Below, in pieces: positions 51,632 to 59,295 of a stretch of 64,000 nt of DNA. Numbering within the stretch: position 1 is the stretch's first letter; every line of letters starts with the position of its first letter. The translations under genes and the position numbers were made by a program. Under the pieces are notes generated by a model that was given only the letters and a program-made list of their open reading frames with translations, did no database searches and was not told the origin of the DNA. Origin of the DNA: Curtobacterium pusillum (GTDB lineage: Bacteria; Actinomycetota; Actinomycetes; Actinomycetales; Microbacteriaceae); NCBI RefSeq assembly GCF_007673235.1, contig NZ_VDZH01000003.1:593168-657167 (forward strand), in the 5' to 3' direction.

Positions 51632-52048
51632 TCACCGGAGGAGGACGAACGACCGCAGCGGCTGCGGTTCCACGTCGTGCACCTCGACGAGCCCCCGCGA
51701 CTCGTAGAACGCCCGCTGACCCGGCTCGGCATCGGTGAGGAGCACGGTCTGGCGGACGTGGGCGTACCGCTCGAGGACGGCATCGAGCAGTCGCCCGCCG
51801 ACCCCTGCTCCCTGGTGCGCCGGCAGTACGAGGACGTCCTGCACGTACGCGATCGTCACGCCGTCGGACAGTGTCCGGACGAGACCGACCAGAGCGCCGG
51901 TGTGATCACGGGCCGTCAGCACGAGGTGCGAGCCGGCGACCGCGGCGACGAGCGCATCCGGGTCCCGCGTGTACGCCGTCCACCCGACACCGTCGTACAG
52001 CCCGAGGAGCTCGTCGCGTCCCGGTCGTTCCTCCGTGATCGTCACCAT
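51632..52048 (-). CDS. GNAT family N-acetyltransferase
   Basis: 138 residues. It starts MVTITEERPGRDELLGLYDGVGW; the acetyl-CoA region is AYVQDVLVLPAHQGAGVGGRLLDAVL with the QGAGVG loop, and LTDAEPGQRAFYESRGL follows. This is the common small bacterial GNAT type (YncA/aminoglycoside-like branch) with unknown substrate. ATG at 52048 with GACCAT 6 nt upstream. It ends 82 nt before the APH-like start. Confidence 0.85.
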   Translation of the reverse strand: MVTITEERPGRDELLGLYDGVGWTAYTRDPDALVAAVAGSHLVLTARDHTGALVGLVRTLSDGVTIAYVQDVLVLPAHQGAGVGGRLLDAVLERYAHVRQTVLLTDAEPGQRAFYESRGLVEVHDVEPQPLRSFVLLR

Positions 52049-52067
52049 GCGGTCATGGTCGCAGACG

Positions 52068-52721
52068 TCAGTCGGCAGCCTGGCCCTCCGGGACGAGCGC
52101 CTGCACGTTCAGCACGGTGACGGCGGCGGACCGGCACGCGGTGTACTCGGTCGCGGCGACGAACAGGGACTGCTTCGACCCGGGCGGGTACACGCGGAGG
52201 CCGTCGGGCGAGATCGGGTCGCACTGCCCGGACGGGTAGTTCTCGGCGTTGGTGATCTTGAGCGGCGCCACCGCCTTCTGCCCCGCCGTGAGCGTCACGA
52301 TCGGGTGTGCGGAGGCACGGTCCTCGGACGCGGCGTTCCCCAGCTGGGTGCCGTTGGTCTCGCCGACGAACGAGACGCCGGGCCACCCCTGCAGCGTGCA
52401 GGTCGCGGAACCGGTGTTCTGCAGGACGAGATGGACGTAGGTGCTGCCTGCAGCACCTCCGCTGCCGGCCTCGATGCTGCCCGTCAGTGCGGACGCAGCG
52501 CACACCCCGGTTCCGCCGGTCGCACCACCGGCGGGCGTCGAGGCGGATGCCGCCGAGGTCGACGTGGAGGCCGACGGAGCGGACGACGACGGTGCCGCCG
52601 TGACGGTCTTCGTGGCCGTCGCGGACGGCGTCGCGGTGCCACCCGACGAACACCCGGCGAGGACGCCGACCGCGACGAGGCCGACGGCGAGGAGGAGCGG
52701 AGGACGAACGCGACGTTGCAT
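52068..52721 (-). CDS. DUF4232-type lipoprotein
   Basis: 217 residues. Signal peptide with lipobox VGVLAGC (Cys at about residue 24) after RRVRPPLLLAVGLVAVG; a Thr/Ser/Ala-rich tether of about 40 residues; then a DUF4232-like domain with VHLVLQNTGSATCTLQGWPG and KITNAENYPSGQCDPISPDGLRVYPPG, a beta-sandwich with paired cysteines. It is exposed on the outer side of the membrane. Function unknown. I chose the ATG at 52721; a TTG four codons upstream is also open. Confidence 0.85.
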   Translation of the reverse strand: MQRRVRPPLLLAVGLVAVGVLAGCSSGGTATPSATATKTVTAAPSSSAPSASTSTSAASASTPAGGATGGTGVCAASALTGSIEAGSGGAAGSTYVHLVLQNTGSATCTLQGWPGVSFVGETNGTQLGNAASEDRASAHPIVTLTAGQKAVAPLKITNAENYPSGQCDPISPDGLRVYPPGSKQSLFVAATEYTACRSAAVTVLNVQALVPEGQAAD

Positions 52722-52842
52722 GTCCCAACGCAATCACCGTGCCGGGGTACACGTCTCGGGTGGCGTCCAGCCGTCACGAGCACACTCCGGAGCACGCGCG
52801 CCAGCGCACGAGCAACCCAGCGCACGAGCAACGGAGGTCGAC

Positions 52843-53130
52843 ATGGCAGGCAAGCACGAACAGGCACGGGGCGAAGAGGGCCGTTCGGACGGCGTCGAGC
52901 CGCGCGCGGGGTCCTTCACGGACAGCGAGATCCCCGGCGAGAGCCCGGTCGCGTCGAACGAGCCGGCCGGCGAGTTCGTCTCGAGTGACATCCCCGGCGA
53001 GACCCGTCCCGAGGGCGGCGACGGCGAGGGCGAGTACGTGGAGTCGGACATCCCCGGCGAGGCCGAGCCCACTCCGGACGGCGAGGTCGGCCACTACACC
53101 GACGCCGAGACCGGCTCCAACCCTTCCTGA
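52843..53130 (+). CDS. small acidic protein with IPGE repeats
   Basis: 95 residues, rich in Glu, Gly, Ser and Pro, no hydrophobic segment. The repeat occurs three times as SFTDSEIPGE, EFVSSDIPGE and EYVESDIPGE, and a fourth degenerate unit HYTDAETG ends the chain; the spacing is about 20 residues. The ATG has ACGGAGG 8 nt upstream. The regular repeats under strong codon bias argue for a real, disordered protein. I do not know its function. Confidence 0.7.
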   Translation: MAGKHEQARGEEGRSDGVEPRAGSFTDSEIPGESPVASNEPAGEFVSSDIPGETRPEGGDGEGEYVESDIPGEAEPTPDGEVGHYTDAETGSNPS

Positions 53131-53148
53131 TGCAGGGCGGTCCGCCGA

Positions 53149-53559
53149 CTAGTCGACGAGCCCCGCCGCGACCAGTCGGCGGAGCGTCTCGACGCCCGCC
53201 GGCGGGCACCGGTCCGCATCCGCTGAGGTGACCCACTCGACCTCGTCCACCTCCGCCGAGGCGACGGGCGTGGCGGAGTCGAGCGAGCCTCCAGGCCGGA
53301 CGAGGAACAGCGCCATGGCGACCATCGTCCCCGGAGCCTGCCCGTGCGCGGGCTCCGTGACGGTGCCGAAGGCATCGACGTCGTCGGCGGTGAGTCGCAG
53401 CCCGGTCTCCTCGAACGCCTCGCGGATGACGGCCTCGACGTCGGTCTCGTGCGGCTCGGCCTTGCCGCCCGGCAGGTAGAGCACGTCGCGCGCTCGCGCG
53501 CGCACCATGAGCACGCGTCGGTCACGCACCAGCAGCAGCGCACTGACGCGCAGGGTCAC
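53149..53559 (-). CDS. Nudix hydrolase
   Basis: 136 residues. The Nudix box is GGKAEPHETDVEAVIREAFEETGL (G-x5-E-x7-REaxEEtG pattern at about residues 31-54), preceded by LLLVRDRRVLMVRARARDVLYLP. It should clear an oxidised or otherwise aberrant nucleotide or a nucleotide sugar. It lies 17 nt after hemA on the same strand and is likely co-transcribed, though no functional link to heme is obvious. One GCCTCCAGGCCGG motif of the dispersed family lies inside (53287-53299). Confidence 0.87.
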   Translation of the reverse strand: MTLRVSALLLVRDRRVLMVRARARDVLYLPGGKAEPHETDVEAVIREAFEETGLRLTADDVDAFGTVTEPAHGQAPGTMVAMALFLVRPGGSLDSATPVASAEVDEVEWVTSADADRCPPAGVETLRRLVAAGLVD

Positions 53560-53576
53560 CGGGTCGGACGGGAGGC

Positions 53577-54908
53577 TCAGCTCGCGTCCGCCTCGTCGGC
53601 TCGGTCTGCGACGGAGCGCTCGGGCGCGGTGCGCTCCGCGAGGGGTACGACGGGCGTCGGCAGTTCCGCCTCGGGCTCGGGGCGGACGCCGAACAGGGTG
53701 TCGAGCGCGCCGACGAACTCCTCGCCGCGTCCGGCGCGGCCGAGTTCACGTGCGCGGACGGACGGGCGGTGGAGCAGGACGCCCACGAGGTGTCGCAGGG
53801 CCCGCTCGGTCTGCTCGGCCGACGCGTCGTCACCGTCGGCACGGCGCGTGGCGCGGTCGATCTCGTCGTCGAGGATGTCGAACACGTGCTTGCGGAAGGC
53901 CACGAGCGCCGGGGTCGTCGACTGCTCGAGCGCCTGCGCCCGGAAGCGGGAGACGGCGTCGTCGACCATCGCTCGGGCCTCGGACTCGGCGTTCAGCTCG
54001 GCGACCGGGGCGTGGATGCTGATCGTCTCGAGGTCGAGCATCTCGACACCGTCGACGTCGGCCGCGTCGGGGTGGACGTTGCGGGGGAGCCCGAGGTCGA
54101 TGACGATGCGGCGGACGCCGTCGTCGAGGTCGGACGCCTGGACGACCGGGAGCTCGCTCGAGGTGCAGGTGATGACGACGTCGCTCGTGGCGATGGCCTG
54201 GCGGAGGTCGTGGGCGGCCACGAGCTCGTGCTTCGCGGCGAACCAGGGGGCCCGGCCGGAGGGCGAGAAGACCTGGATGGTCGTGGCCCCACGGTCACGC
54301 AGCGCGGCGATGGTCGTCGCGGCGTAGCTGCCGGTGCCGATGAGGAGCACCCGGGTGTGGGCCCAGTCGGTGATGCGCGACGACGCGAGCTCCAGGCCGA
54401 GGCGCACGAGCGAGCGGCCGGCGGCACCGATCCGGGTGCGGGTCTTCACGCCGCGGGAGGTGTGCGCGGCCTCCTGGAAGAGGCGCTCGAGGTCCGAGGT
54501 GGTGGTGCCGTTGGAGCGGGCGTCCTCGAGCGAGCGACGGACCTGCCCGGAGATCTCGGTCTCGCCGACCACGACGGACTCGAGGCCGCTCGACACGGCG
54601 AAGAGGTGCTGGACGACGTCCTTGCCGCCGAGCACGTTGACGGAGTGCAGGACCTCGGTGGGGTCCAGGTCACTGGCGGTGGCGACGGCTTCGACGGTGG
54701 CCGAGACGGCGGAGTCGCGGTCGTCGCCCGCGATGTCGAGGTAGGCCTCGAAGCGGTTGCACGTGGCGAGGACGACGGCCCCGTCCAGCACGTCGGAGTC
54801 CGTCACGAGACGGCTCGCGGCGGTCGGTGCGCCGATGCTCAGTCGCTCCAGGAGATCGAAGCTGGCGTTGCGGTGCGACGCCGTGAGACAGATGAGCACG
54901 TCTTCCAT
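53577..54908 (-). CDS. hemA: glutamyl-tRNA reductase
   Basis: 443 residues. It reduces glutamyl-tRNA with NADPH to glutamate-1-semialdehyde, the first committed step of C5-pathway heme synthesis. Seen: ASHRNASFDLLERL, active-site Cys50 in ATCNRFEAYLD, GKDVVQHLFAVSSGLESVVVGE, the NADPH loop LLIGTGSYAATTIAALRDRG and a helical dimerisation tail (RFRAQALEQSTTPALVAFRKH). The C-terminus carries an extra acidic/Pro-rich tail of about 40 residues. Divergent from hemE over 81 nt; a Nudix gene follows. No strong ribosome-binding site is seen before the ATG. Confidence 0.97.
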   Translation of the reverse strand: MEDVLICLTASHRNASFDLLERLSIGAPTAASRLVTDSDVLDGAVVLATCNRFEAYLDIAGDDRDSAVSATVEAVATASDLDPTEVLHSVNVLGGKDVVQHLFAVSSGLESVVVGETEISGQVRRSLEDARSNGTTTSDLERLFQEAAHTSRGVKTRTRIGAAGRSLVRLGLELASSRITDWAHTRVLLIGTGSYAATTIAALRDRGATTIQVFSPSGRAPWFAAKHELVAAHDLRQAIATSDVVITCTSSELPVVQASDLDDGVRRIVIDLGLPRNVHPDAADVDGVEMLDLETISIHAPVAELNAESEARAMVDDAVSRFRAQALEQSTTPALVAFRKHVFDILDDEIDRATRRADGDDASAEQTERALRHLVGVLLHRPSVRARELGRAGRGEEFVGALDTLFGVRPEPEAELPTPVVPLAERTAPERSVADRADEADAS

Positions 54909-54989
54909 GGTAACCCGCGTTCCGCCCGGCTCCCGTTCTCATCATGCGTGCACGGGATACGTTCCGTTCGCCGATGGGAGAATCGTGCG

Positions 54990-56105
54990 GTGACCGATGC
55001 ACCGACCACCTCCCTCCCCGCCTCGCACCCGCTCGTCTCCGGGCGCACGTCGGGCTCGCCGCTCGTCCGCGCGCTCCGCGGTGACCGGCCGGAGACCCTG
55101 CCGGTGTGGTTCATGCGTCAGGCGGGGCGATCGCTGCCCGAGTACCGCGAACTCCGGGTCGGCACGGCCATGCTCGACGCCTGCCTCGACCCGGCGATGG
55201 CGTCGGAGATCACGCTGCAGCCGGTGCGCCGGCACGGCGTCGACGCGGGCATCTTCTTCAGCGACATCGTCGTGCCGATCAAGCTCGCGGGCGTCGACGT
55301 CGAGATCGTCCCCGGACGTGGCCCGGTCCTCGGCTCCCCGATCCGGTCGGCGGCGGACGTCGAGGCGCTCGAGCAGCTCGACCCGACGGCCCTCGCCCCG
55401 ATCTCCGAGGCCGTCGCACGCACCGTAGAACAGCTCGGGGACACCCCGCTGATCGGGTTCGCCGGCGCCCCCTTCACGCTCGCCGCCTACCTCGTGGAGG
55501 GCGGCCCGTCGAAGGACCACATCCGCGCCCGCACGCTCATGCACTCCGACCCGGATACCTGGTCGCGCCTGCTCGCCTGGGCCGCCGACGTGTCGGGGGC
55601 GTTCCTCCGGGCCCAGGTGCTCGCCGGGGCCTCGGCCGCGCAGCTCTTCGACTCGTGGGTCGGCTCGTTGTCCCGGGCGGACTACGTGCAGTCCGTCGCA
55701 CCGCACTCCGCCGCGGCACTCGCCCACGTGGCCGACCTCGGCGTCCCCCGCATCCACTTCGGTGTCGGCAGCGGCGAGGTCCTGCGCGACATGACCACGC
55801 TCGGCACGGGCACCGTGGGCGTCGACGCGGTCGGGGTCGACTGGCGCCTGCCGCTCGACGAGGCCGTCCGCCGCGTCGGCACGGGCGTCACCGTGCAGGG
55901 CAACATCGACCCGGCGATGCTCTCCGCCCCGTGGGAGGTGCTCGAGGCCCACGTGCGCGACGTCGTCCGTCGCGGTGGTGCGGCCCGTGCCCACGTCGTG
56001 AACCTCGGGCACGGAGTGCCCCCGGAGACCGACCCGGCCGTGCTCACCCGGATCGTGGCGCTCGTCCACGAGCTCGGCGACGGGACGGACGGAGCCGCCG
56101 CGTGA
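54990..56105 (+). CDS. hemE: uroporphyrinogen decarboxylase
   Basis: 371 residues. It converts uroporphyrinogen III to coproporphyrinogen III. Seen: the N-terminal signature PVWFMRQAGRSLPEYR (Arg residues binding the carboxylates), IFFSDIVVP with the catalytic Asp, GFAGAPFTLAAYLVEGG, and QGNIDPAML, HVVNLGHGVPPETDP at the end. GTG at 54990; GAGAAT stands 6 nt upstream. First gene of the rightward heme operon; the hemY start overlaps its stop. Confidence 0.97.
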   Translation: MTDAPTTSLPASHPLVSGRTSGSPLVRALRGDRPETLPVWFMRQAGRSLPEYRELRVGTAMLDACLDPAMASEITLQPVRRHGVDAGIFFSDIVVPIKLAGVDVEIVPGRGPVLGSPIRSAADVEALEQLDPTALAPISEAVARTVEQLGDTPLIGFAGAPFTLAAYLVEGGPSKDHIRARTLMHSDPDTWSRLLAWAADVSGAFLRAQVLAGASAAQLFDSWVGSLSRADYVQSVAPHSAAALAHVADLGVPRIHFGVGSGEVLRDMTTLGTGTVGVDAVGVDWRLPLDEAVRRVGTGVTVQGNIDPAMLSAPWEVLEAHVRDVVRRGGAARAHVVNLGHGVPPETDPAVLTRIVALVHELGDGTDGAAA

Positions 56106-57418
56106 CCGACGTCGTCGTGGTCGGCGGCGGGGTCGCCGGTCTCGTCGCCGCCCGTGACCTCGCGAAGGGCGGCGCACACGTGGTCCTCGTCGAGGCGTCC
56201 GGCGTGCTCGGCGGGATGGTCCGTCGGCACACCGTGGCCGGGCTCGACCTCGACATGGCCGCGGACTCGTTCGCGACCCGGAACGACGCCGTCGGACGAC
56301 TGGCGATCGAGCTCGGTCTCGGCAACGAGATCACGACGCCCGACCCCCGCGGCGCCTGGCTGATGACACGCGACGGTCGCACCTTCCCGATCCCCGCCAC
56401 CGGCCTGCTCGGGATCCCGGGCAGCCCGATGGCGGCGGACGTGCTCGCGGTCGTGGGGCAGAAGGCCGCGTTCCGGGCGCAGATGGACTCCCTGCTGCCG
56501 TCGCTCGTCGGCTCGAAGGCGACGTCGCTCGGCGAGCTGGTCCGGAAGCGCATGGGCGAGCGGGTGCTCGACGACCTGGTCGTGCCGATCGTCGCGGGCG
56601 TGCACTCCACGCACCCGGACCACCTCGACCCGGACCGCGTCGCACCAGGGTTGCGTGCCGCGCTGCTCCGGGACGGCTCCCTCGCCCGCGCCGTCCTCGC
56701 GCTCCGGGCCCGGGCGACCGCGGGGTCGGCGGTGCAGGGGATCCGCGGCGGCATCGTCCGGCTCGTGGACGAGCTCGTCGCCGACATGGACACCTACGGC
56801 GTCGAGGTCCGGCTGCACACCCGGGCCACGGCGATCGAGGAGCACGCGGTCGAGCTCGTCTCCGCCGACGGGCCGACCGAACGCCTGCCGGCCGATCACG
56901 TCCTCGCCTCGACCCCCGACCCCGCCCGGACCACCCCGGCCACGCGGACGGGCATCGAGCTCGTCACGCTCGTGGTCGACCAGCCCGAGCTGGACGCGGC
57001 TCCGCGGGGCACCGGGATGCTCGTGCACCCCGATGCCGCCGAGGTCGCCGCCAAGGCGATCACGCACGCGACGGTGAAGTGGCCGTGGCTCGCCGAGGCG
57101 GCCGCGGGCCGACACGTCCTGCGACTCAGCTACGCGACCGACGCGACCGACGGGGCGGACGTCGCCACGAGCCTCCCGGTCGACCCCGCCGACGCCACCG
57201 GGACCCGCGCCACCCGCGATGCGACCGCCCTGCTCGGCGTGCCGGTCGCACCGAGTGCGGTCGTCGGCGCCGCCCGCGTCCGCTGGCACGGGCCGGACAC
57301 GACCGCAGCCGGTCTGGCGGAGGGGGTCGTCGCGATCGGGGAGGCCTCGACCGGCCGGGGCCTCGCCGGGATCGTGGCGTCTTCGCGCACCGCCGCTGAG
57401 CACATCCTGGATTCCTGA
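56102..57418 (+). CDS. hemY: coproporphyrinogen III oxidase (HemY/CgoX type)
   Basis: 438 residues of the FAD-dependent protoporphyrinogen/coproporphyrinogen oxidase family. N-terminal VVVVGGGVAGLVAARDLAKGG binds FAD; SGVLGGMVRRH, LRKRMGERVLDDLVVPIVAG and the C-terminal GVVAIGEASTGRGLAGIVAS follow the family. In Gram-positive bacteria with hemQ and a soluble ferrochelatase it oxidises coproporphyrinogen III to coproporphyrin III. The GTG overlaps hemE by 4 nt. No membrane segment is visible, as expected. Confidence 0.93.
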   Translation: MTDVVVVGGGVAGLVAARDLAKGGAHVVLVEASGVLGGMVRRHTVAGLDLDMAADSFATRNDAVGRLAIELGLGNEITTPDPRGAWLMTRDGRTFPIPATGLLGIPGSPMAADVLAVVGQKAAFRAQMDSLLPSLVGSKATSLGELVRKRMGERVLDDLVVPIVAGVHSTHPDHLDPDRVAPGLRAALLRDGSLARAVLALRARATAGSAVQGIRGGIVRLVDELVADMDTYGVEVRLHTRATAIEEHAVELVSADGPTERLPADHVLASTPDPARTTPATRTGIELVTLVVDQPELDAAPRGTGMLVHPDAAEVAAKAITHATVKWPWLAEAAAGRHVLRLSYATDATDGADVATSLPVDPADATGTRATRDATALLGVPVAPSAVVGAARVRWHGPDTTAAGLAEGVVAIGEASTGRGLAGIVASSRTAAEHILDS

Positions 57419-57517
57419 GCGGACCCCACCCTGGTGGAGGGCTACTGTTGCAGGAACGCCGGACGTATTCCGTTCGGCGCATGACCACCGCACACTGACC
57501 CAACGGAGGAATCGCAG

Positions 57518-57772
57518 ATGCGAGGCAAGCTCCTGTTCGTCGCCGGCGCCGCACTCGGGTACGTCCTGGGATCGCGAGCCGGACGGGCGCGGTACGAGCA
57601 GATCAAGACCGTCAGCGGCAAGATCTGGAACAGCAACGGCGTCCAGAAGGGCGTCCACGTCGCCGAGGACTTCATCGCCGACAAGACCCCGGACGTCGCC
57701 GAGTTCGTCGGTGAGCAGACGAAGAAGGTCGTCCGCAAGGTCGGCCAGAAGAAGGACAACGCCACCTCATGA
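57518..57772 (+). CDS. YtxH-like small membrane-associated protein
   Basis: 84 residues. An N-terminal hydrophobic span with Gly motif LLFVAGAALGYVLGSRAGRARYEQI is the YtxH/YqfX-like signature, followed by an amphipathic, Lys-rich helical tail. Such proteins are envelope or stress associated. ACGGAGGA is 7 nt before the ATG, and TACTGT at 57443-57448 could be an internal promoter -10, so this trio may be transcribed on its own as well as with hem genes. Its stop overlaps the next start (ATGA). Confidence 0.82.
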   Translation: MRGKLLFVAGAALGYVLGSRAGRARYEQIKTVSGKIWNSNGVQKGVHVAEDFIADKTPDVAEFVGEQTKKVVRKVGQKKDNATS

Positions 57773-58227
57773 CGGACACGCGCGACCGCAAGCCGCGTTC
57801 GCTGTTCGGCCTGGTCGGCGACGTCCCCAAGCTCGTCAAGGAGCTGGTCAAGGGCGAGCTGAACCTGCTCAAGGCCGAGATGCTGACCAAGGCGAAGATC
57901 TTCGGTCTCGCCGCCGGTCTGCTCGTGGGCGCGCTCGTCATCGTCCTGTACGCGATCGGCGTCCTGCTGACCGCTGCCGTGATGGGCCTGGCGACCGTGA
58001 TGCCCGCGTGGCTCGCGGCGCTGGTGATCGCCGTCGCGATGCTGCTCGTCGCCGCGATCCTCGGGCTCCTCGGCTGGCGGCGCCTGAAGACCGGACTCCC
58101 GATCACGCCCAAGCGCACGATCGACAGCGTGAAGAACGACGTCAACGCGGTGAAGGGCCTGGGCAAGAAGCCGACCCCGCCGACCCAGTACGGCACCCGC
58201 AAGCCGGACGTCGGTGGCCGCTTCTAG
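57769..58227 (+). CDS. putative actinobacterial holin-X (phage holin superfamily) protein
   Basis: 152 residues. It opens with a positively charged helix (PKLVKELVKGELNLLKAEML), followed by two strong membrane spans (LLVGALVIVLYAIGVLLTAAV and WLAALVIAVAMLLVAAILGLL) and a basic tail. This matches the actinobacterial holin-X/DUF1469 family. Despite the family name nothing else here is phage-like; related proteins occur next to YtxH and DUF3618 genes in envelope-stress contexts. The ATG overlaps the ytxH-like stop; the operon has no spacing. Confidence 0.82.
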   Translation: MTDTRDRKPRSLFGLVGDVPKLVKELVKGELNLLKAEMLTKAKIFGLAAGLLVGALVIVLYAIGVLLTAAVMGLATVMPAWLAALVIAVAMLLVAAILGLLGWRRLKTGLPITPKRTIDSVKNDVNAVKGLGKKPTPPTQYGTRKPDVGGRF

Positions 58228-58263
58228 CGGCTCGTACCCGCACCACCCCCTCGGAGGAACCAC

Positions 58264-58494
58264 GTGACCGATCAGCACGACGACCTGGCCGACCGCGTCG
58301 CAGCGACGCGCGCCCAGCTCTTCGACACCCTCGACGCGATCGAGGACAAGCTCAACGTGCCGAAGCAGATCGGGATCGCGGCCTCGAAGGTCAAGCGTGG
58401 GATCGACGAGAAGCCGGTGCCGTACCTGGCCGGGCTCGCAGCGGGCGTGGCGGTGGTCGGGGGTATCGTCGTAGCGGTGCTCCGACGGCGGTAG
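58264..58494 (+). CDS. DUF3618-like protein
   Basis: 76 residues. Helical cytosolic head DLADRVAATRAQLFDTLDAIEDKLNVP, a short linker, one membrane span YLAGLAAGVAVVGGIVVAVL and RRR at the end; this is the DUF3618 layout. The start at 58264 (GTG) has CGGAGGA nine nucleotides upstream. It closes the ytxH/holin-X/DUF3618 trio between hemY and hemQ. Function unknown; the three probably work together at the membrane. Confidence 0.82.
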   Translation: MTDQHDDLADRVAATRAQLFDTLDAIEDKLNVPKQIGIAASKVKRGIDEKPVPYLAGLAAGVAVVGGIVVAVLRRR

Positions 58495-58563
58495 ACCGCT
58501 CGAGCGCGGTCCACGGGATGCGGGGCGGCCAACACCCTGGCAACCGATAGGACAATGGATTCC

Positions 58564-59295
58564 ATGAGCTCCACCGCGCCCTCGTCCGCGCACGACGCCC
58601 ACGAGACCGCCCCCGACGGCATCGACCCCAACCTGCTCACGGCGTACGCCCTCTGGGCCGTGTTCCGTCGGCCCCTCGGCCCGATCCACACCGTCGGAGA
58701 CGACGCGGTGGCCGAGCTCGACGCCGTCGTCACGGCCGCCGCCGAGCGAGGCGTGACGATCCGCGGCTTCTACGACGTGTCCGGCTTCCGCGCCGACGCC
58801 GACGTGATGATCTGGCTGCACGGCGACGACGCGCAGGCGATCCAGTCCGTCCTGCGCGAGATCCGCCGGACCGGCCTGTTCCAGGACGCCGAGCCGGTGT
58901 GGCACGCCATGGCCATGCACCGCGAGGCCGAGTTCAACAAGCGGCACACCCCTGCGTTCCTGCGCGGCAAGGACCCCGAGGCGTGGATCACGGTGTACCC
59001 GTTCGTCCGCTCCTACGAGTGGTACCTCCTGCCCGAAGAAGAGCGCTCGAAGATGCTCCGCGACCACGGCATCGCCGGCGCGAAGTACCGCCGGGTGCTC
59101 ACGAACACGATCGCCACGTTCGCGCTGAGCGACTACGAGTGGATCCTGCCGCTCGAGAGCCCGGACCTGGTGGACCTCGTCGACCTGATGCGCGACCTGC
59201 GCTACACCGAGGCGCGCCTGCACGTGCGCGAGGAGGTCCCCTTCTTCACCGGTCGTCGGGTGACGACCGCCGAGCTGCCGGAGGTGCTGTCATGA
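58564..59295 (+). CDS. hemQ: coproheme decarboxylase (HemQ/ChdC)
   Basis: 243 residues of the chlorite dismutase-like family. It performs the last step of the coproporphyrin route, oxidative decarboxylation of coproheme to heme b. Seen: LTAYALWAVFRRP, RGFYDVSGFRADADVMIWLHG with the catalytic Tyr, HAMAMHREAEFNKRHTPAFL, YPFVRSYEWYLLPEEERSKML, DHGIAGAKYRRVLTNTIATF and ALSDYEWILPLE. A His in the DHGIAG segment is the likely iron ligand. I chose the second ATG (58564): GACAAT is 7 nt upstream, while the first ATG (58555) lies inside the -10 region. Confidence 0.95.
   Translation: MSSTAPSSAHDAHETAPDGIDPNLLTAYALWAVFRRPLGPIHTVGDDAVAELDAVVTAAAERGVTIRGFYDVSGFRADADVMIWLHGDDAQAIQSVLREIRRTGLFQDAEPVWHAMAMHREAEFNKRHTPAFLRGKDPEAWITVYPFVRSYEWYLLPEEERSKMLRDHGIAGAKYRRVLTNTIATFALSDYEWILPLESPDLVDLVDLMRDLRYTEARLHVREEVPFFTGRRVTTAELPEVLS

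Noticed and set aside
57769-58227. Holin-like protein as evidence for a prophage
   Set aside because: The actinobacterial holin-X family is common in chromosomes and the neighbours are heme, YtxH and DUF3618 genes; no phage structural, lysis or integrase gene is present.
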